From NCBI GenBank assembly GCA_965220665.1, contig CBDCQQ010000005.1, forward strand, positions 372,001-436,000: a stretch of DNA of 64,000 nucleotides, in the 5' to 3' direction. The notes under the pieces are model-generated. The model worked only from the letters and a program-made list of their open reading frames with translations. It did no database searches and was not told the origin of the DNA. How positions within the stretch are numbered: the first letter of the stretch is position 1; every line of letters begins with the position of its first letter. Shown piece by piece: positions 61,328-64,000 of this stretch. Both the position numbers and the translations under genes were made by a program. This DNA comes from JAJDZL01 sp965220665. GTDB lineage: Bacteria > Pseudomonadota > Gammaproteobacteria > Arenicellales > JAJDZL01.

Positions 61328-61825
61328 CTGAGTTCTCTATAACACCTGTTTATTTCGTAAAAAATCGATTTTTGTGTGCTTGAACTAATTCGTTAAACTT
61401 GCCGTGGAACACTGCAGCCCCGATTCTCCGACCGGACCTGGATCAACGCGAGACTCATACCCGAGATAATGCAGTGCATTCTGGCAACCGGCTATGAACA
61501 TACTGCGTTGCTCTTGTCGGAATTATTCAAGCGAATAGGAACTCAATCAATCCACCCAGTAATCAGTAAACCAAATTACGTCGCGTGGAGTCCATCGCAT
61601 CGCAGATCATCCTTGGATTTTGCGAAAGGGTCATCGAATACTTGAATGGCAAAATAGAACCGAATGACTTGAGAATGAAAATTCCTAACTGCGACTTTTG
61701 GAGTTGAAAAACGCCGGTTGATATAACTTAAATGTTTGATATATAAATAAAAAGGCCTCACCTGTGGTAAAATGCAGTTTTGCCAAATTCGCTGGTTTCA
61801 GCGAGCTATATTTTAGGGAGGCTTG
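61328..61825. other. Intergenic, no gene recognised
   Basis: About 500 bp upstream of the SNF2 gene, holding its promoter. No convincing frame, RNA gene or repeat was seen. Confidence 0.5.
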
Positions 61826-61952
61826 CATGAATCATAGCACAAAATCATCCTTCAATCTGCCCCAATTGATCGAGAACGTGCTGTCTGACACCGGCACACT
61901 CATCGACAACCTGTTCGTAGACGCCCGGCACTCGCTGAACCTTCCAAGATGA
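61826..61952 (+). pseudogene. Possible N-terminal remnant of a transposase
   Basis: ATG at 61826 follows GGGAGG, a strong ribosome site, but the frame ends after 41 codons. LPQLIENVLSDTGTLIDNLF and DARHSLNL resemble the start of IS4-like transposases (xLIxxVLSDxxTLIxxxFVxxRxxLxL) by eye. DNA up to about 62340 is comparatively GC-rich and contains frame pieces such as QLETGEFNALEAIEALLSDC without a full gene, consistent with decay. Confidence 0.3.
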
Positions 61953-62346
61953 TGTGGGAAATAACACCTGCAATTGGATGCCGTCACAATGAGACTGGAA
62001 CACGACGATTCTCTGGTGACGGAATGATTCAGACTGAATTTTGAATCCCGAAACTCGAGTATGTAATGTTACGTTCGGAAGTGACAGGAACACCTGGAAC
62101 TGCTGGTGCGCCAGCTTGAGACCGGTGAGTTCAACGCGCTTGAGGCGATCGAGGCGCTGCTGTCCGATTGCTTTGCCCTACCCATCTTAAGATTCAGACC
62201 ACCACCTTTCTTTCAGCGACTTTGTCAACAACTTGCAGGTGCGCGGAAAAAGTGTGCTGGGTATGGGCCATGACGCTAAAGGTTCCGTGGGCGGATATAC
62301 ATGGGCGGCATACGGCAAGATTCACACCTTCGAAAATTCTGATACA

Positions 62347-62366
62347 ATGTACATTAAGATGTACAT
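62347..62366. promoter_or_regulatory. Tandem ATGTACAT palindromes, likely Phd/YefM operator
   Basis: ATGTACAT occurs at 62347-62354 and 62359-62366, twelve bases apart (about one helical turn), 13 bp before the antitoxin start. The core TGTACA is the known recognition element of YefM-type antitoxins in E. coli, so this site should mediate autorepression of the pair. Confidence 0.65.
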
Positions 62367-62378
62367 TTCAATAAAACA

Positions 62379-62660
62379 ATGAAAAACCGACATTCAATCG
62401 CCGACGCGCGCCGCAACTTGCCAACGATTATTCGTGAAGTCGAAAACGGCAAAGAAGTAGAACTCACTCGTAGAGGCGAACCGGTAGCAATGCTTATTAG
62501 CGCAAAGACATTCAGACAACTTAAATCAACTCAAGGTGGCTTTGCAACTGCGTATCGGAAATTCAGGGAAACGGCAAACCTAATTGATCTCAATCTTAAC
62601 CCCGATGAATTGTTCAGCGATGTGCGAGAGGAAACTGGAGGTCGAGAAATTCATTTCTAA
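62379..62660 (+). CDS. Phd/YefM-family antitoxin
   Basis: A 93-residue antitoxin. The N-terminal Phd/YefM fold reads SIADARRNLPTIIREVENGK, then VELTRRGEPVAMLISAKTFR, the strand-turn-strand with the GxPVAxL core. The C-terminal tail (DELFSDVREETGGREIHF) would neutralise the toxin. It is followed by the PIN toxin after three bases. Two TGTACA palindromes upstream fit autoregulation. Confidence 0.92.
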   Translation: MKNRHSIADARRNLPTIIREVENGKEVELTRRGEPVAMLISAKTFRQLKSTQGGFATAYRKFRETANLIDLNLNPDELFSDVREETGGREIHF

Positions 62661-62663
62661 TCG

Positions 62664-63074
62664 GTGAAATACTTACTAGATACGAATATTGTTTCGGAAC
62701 CGCTGCGACACGAACCAAACGCGAGTATCGTCCAGCGCTTAAAGGAACATCAACACGAAATCGCAATTCCTGCTCTGGTCTGGCACGAACTGCTATTTGG
62801 ATGTTTCCGACTTGAACAGTCTAGCCGACGAAAAACTATCGAACGCTACCTCGAAGATGTTGTGCTGAATTGTATTCCGATTCTGGAATACGACTGGGTC
62901 GCTGCAGAATGGCAAGCGCGTGAACGTGCACGATTAGTCTCCATTGGTATGACACCCTCATTTGCCGACAGTCAGATTGCAGCTGTTGCCTTCTCCAAAA
63001 ATCTGATTCTGGTTACGTTAAACAAAAGAGACTTTCAATACTTTGATGGGTTGAAGTTAGAAAACTGGCTCTGA
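62664..63074 (+). CDS. vapC: VapC-type PIN-domain ribonuclease toxin
   Basis: A 136-residue PIN ribonuclease with GTG start at 62664. The four acidic positions are visible: D in KYLLDTNIVSEPLRH, E in PALVWHELLFG, D in SFADSQIAAVA, and the DF/D pair in LVTLNKRDFQYFDGLKLENW. These match VapC toxins that cleave RNA. The partner is a Phd-type antitoxin, a frequent combination. Confidence 0.92.
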   Translation: MKYLLDTNIVSEPLRHEPNASIVQRLKEHQHEIAIPALVWHELLFGCFRLEQSSRRKTIERYLEDVVLNCIPILEYDWVAAEWQARERARLVSIGMTPSFADSQIAAVAFSKNLILVTLNKRDFQYFDGLKLENWL

Positions 63075-63490
63075 ACCAATCTTTAACATTTCTACCGCTA
63101 CTGAAAGCAGCAATTTGCTGATATTCGCCTCTTTTAGCCGAAATCACTCCGATTTCACTCCTTTTCGAATCATTTCAAGCCTGATTCTCTCTTTTATTGG
63201 CGTATTTGTGATTTGTAGTGCCAATCATTTAGAAACTGACTCCACTGGCCTTCCCCAATCCCGTAAATTACCCCCACGTTCGTTAGAAAAACCAAAACCG
63301 GTACCGACAAAATCAGCGCACCCTGCTCAACCTCGGCCGCCACTTCAGCTACGAAATTCAAGGCACGCAAATGTGACCGGAGATAGAGGCATTAAGTCTC
63401 TTATCCATAAGTTCCCAAAAAAACTTATCGGATTTGACTGCGCTAAGCAATATCATTTCTGCGTACTCTACTGACTTTAATTAGGGACTA
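63075..63490. other. Intergenic with a doubtful 119-codon frame
   Basis: A TTG-initiated frame (63115-63474) has one hydrophobic segment (ISSLILSFIGVFVICSANHL) followed by a proline-rich basic stretch. There is no ribosome site and no family resemblance. Either a secreted orphan or chance; I favour chance. Confidence 0.3.
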
Positions 63491-64000
63491 ATGGCAGTAA
63501 AACGAAAAGCAATCGCTCTGATTTCAGGTGGCCTTGACTCCATGCTGGCCGCCCGTCTCATGCTAGAGCAAGGCATTCATGTTGAAGGGTTGAATATTTT
63601 CACCGGTTTTTGTGTGGAAGGTCATACCCATGCCATACGTAATCGAGACAAGAATCGACAAAAGCGAAACAATGCACTATGGTCTGCCGAACAGATCGGA
63701 ATCAAACTGCATATCATTGAGGCAATTGAACCCTATAAAGAAATTGTTCTCAATCCAAAGCACGGATATGGCGCACATCTGAATCCCTGCTTAGACTGCA
63801 AGGGGTTTATGGTCGGTAAGGCGAGAGAATGGATGGAGCAAAATGAGTTTGATTTCATAGTGACAGGAGAAGTGCTTGGGCAACGCCCAAAATCACAAAG
63901 GCGCAGCACGTTTCCTGTGGTCGCCAGAGAATCTGGTGCATTCGACCGTTTGCTTCGACCCCTGAGCGCCAAACTGCTCCCGGAAACTCTGCCAGAAAGA
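63491..64000 (+). CDS. PP-loop ATPase, ThiI/MnmA-like tRNA-modification type (3' partial)
   Basis: ATG at 63491; 170 codons are visible before the window ends. ALISGGLDSMLAARLML is the PP-loop (SGGxDS) that adenylates its substrate, as in tRNA thiolation enzymes. Two cysteines in HLNPCLDCKGFMVGKAREWM and the DFIVTGEVLGQRPKSQ segment match the uncharacterised group annotated as tRNA 2-thiouridylase-like (ThiI/MnmA-related AANH superfamily). Function is inferred from the superfamily. Confidence 0.8.
   Translation, partial: MAVKRKAIALISGGLDSMLAARLMLEQGIHVEGLNIFTGFCVEGHTHAIRNRDKNRQKRNNALWSAEQIGIKLHIIEAIEPYKEIVLNPKHGYGAHLNPCLDCKGFMVGKAREWMEQNEFDFIVTGEVLGQRPKSQRRSTFPVVARESGAFDRLLRPLSAKLLPETLPER

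Noticed and set aside
1..64000. CRISPR arrays, tRNA and rRNA genes, phage structural genes
   Set aside because: No regularly spaced repeats, cloverleaf candidates, rRNA signatures or capsid/tail genes were recognised by reading; a dedicated tool could still find a tRNA.

Overview
The window reads as a chromosome segment of an uncultured or unfamiliar gammaproteobacterium with moderate GC (I estimate mid-to-high 40s %, not computed). The support is a complete nine-gene atp operon in proteobacterial order (atpIBEFHAGDC) followed by glmU and glmS, a yejABEF-type peptide importer, pdxA-rsmA, moaA/moaB, CoA-pyrophosphatase-type Nudix, and lactate-type LutAB with a TRAP transporter. I cannot name the genus. 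Several starts are TTG or GTG.

Layout. 1-3.2 kb: a left-truncated phosphonate-type ABC permease, a decayed IS5-type transposase tail and an orphan amino-acid binding protein, the last two bracketed by two 57-bp direct repeats. 3.3-13.8 kb: the energy and cell-wall precursor block atpIBEFHAGDC-glmU-glmS. 14-22.3 kb: a peroxiredoxin, then on the minus strand an ammonium transporter with a small membrane partner, and the yejA-B-E-F operon. 22.5-36.8 kb: a dense accessory region on the minus strand holding a decayed DUF433/DUF5615 pair, a PIN/RHH toxin-antitoxin pair, an AbiE locus whose toxin gene is broken by an intact IS630-type element, HigBA, a group II intron-like scrap, a broken TIR-domain gene, a very large nuclease-helicase-methyltransferase polypeptide (type ISP-like restriction-modification), a small PD-(D/E)XK-like protein, a GmrSD-type (DUF262/DUF1524) protein and a remnant of type I HsdR.

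36.9-47.7 kb returns to metabolism: TRAP dctPQM-lutA-lutB, Nudix, moaA, moaB, a double CDGSH protein, pdxA, rsmA and a secreted protein of unknown role. 47.8-50.2 kb is a compact restriction-modification cassette led by the DNA-binding half of an IS1595-type transposase. 50.3-54.5 kb is glyQS (a single-chain fusion of both glycyl-tRNA synthetase subunits)-mazG-like-plsC. 54.6-57 kb is a second decayed accessory patch (DUF499 remnant, intact DUF433/DUF5615 pair, frameshifted membrane protein, DUF6602-like fragment), followed by a SWIM zinc-finger/SNF2 helicase pair, a Phd/VapC-type pair with a likely TGTACA operator, and a right-truncated PP-loop protein.

The main theme is a genome that has gained many defence and toxin-antitoxin loci and is losing several: at least seven genes are visible as fragments, nonsense alleles or insertional mutants beside intact defence genes. 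I saw no CRISPR array, tRNA or rRNA gene.
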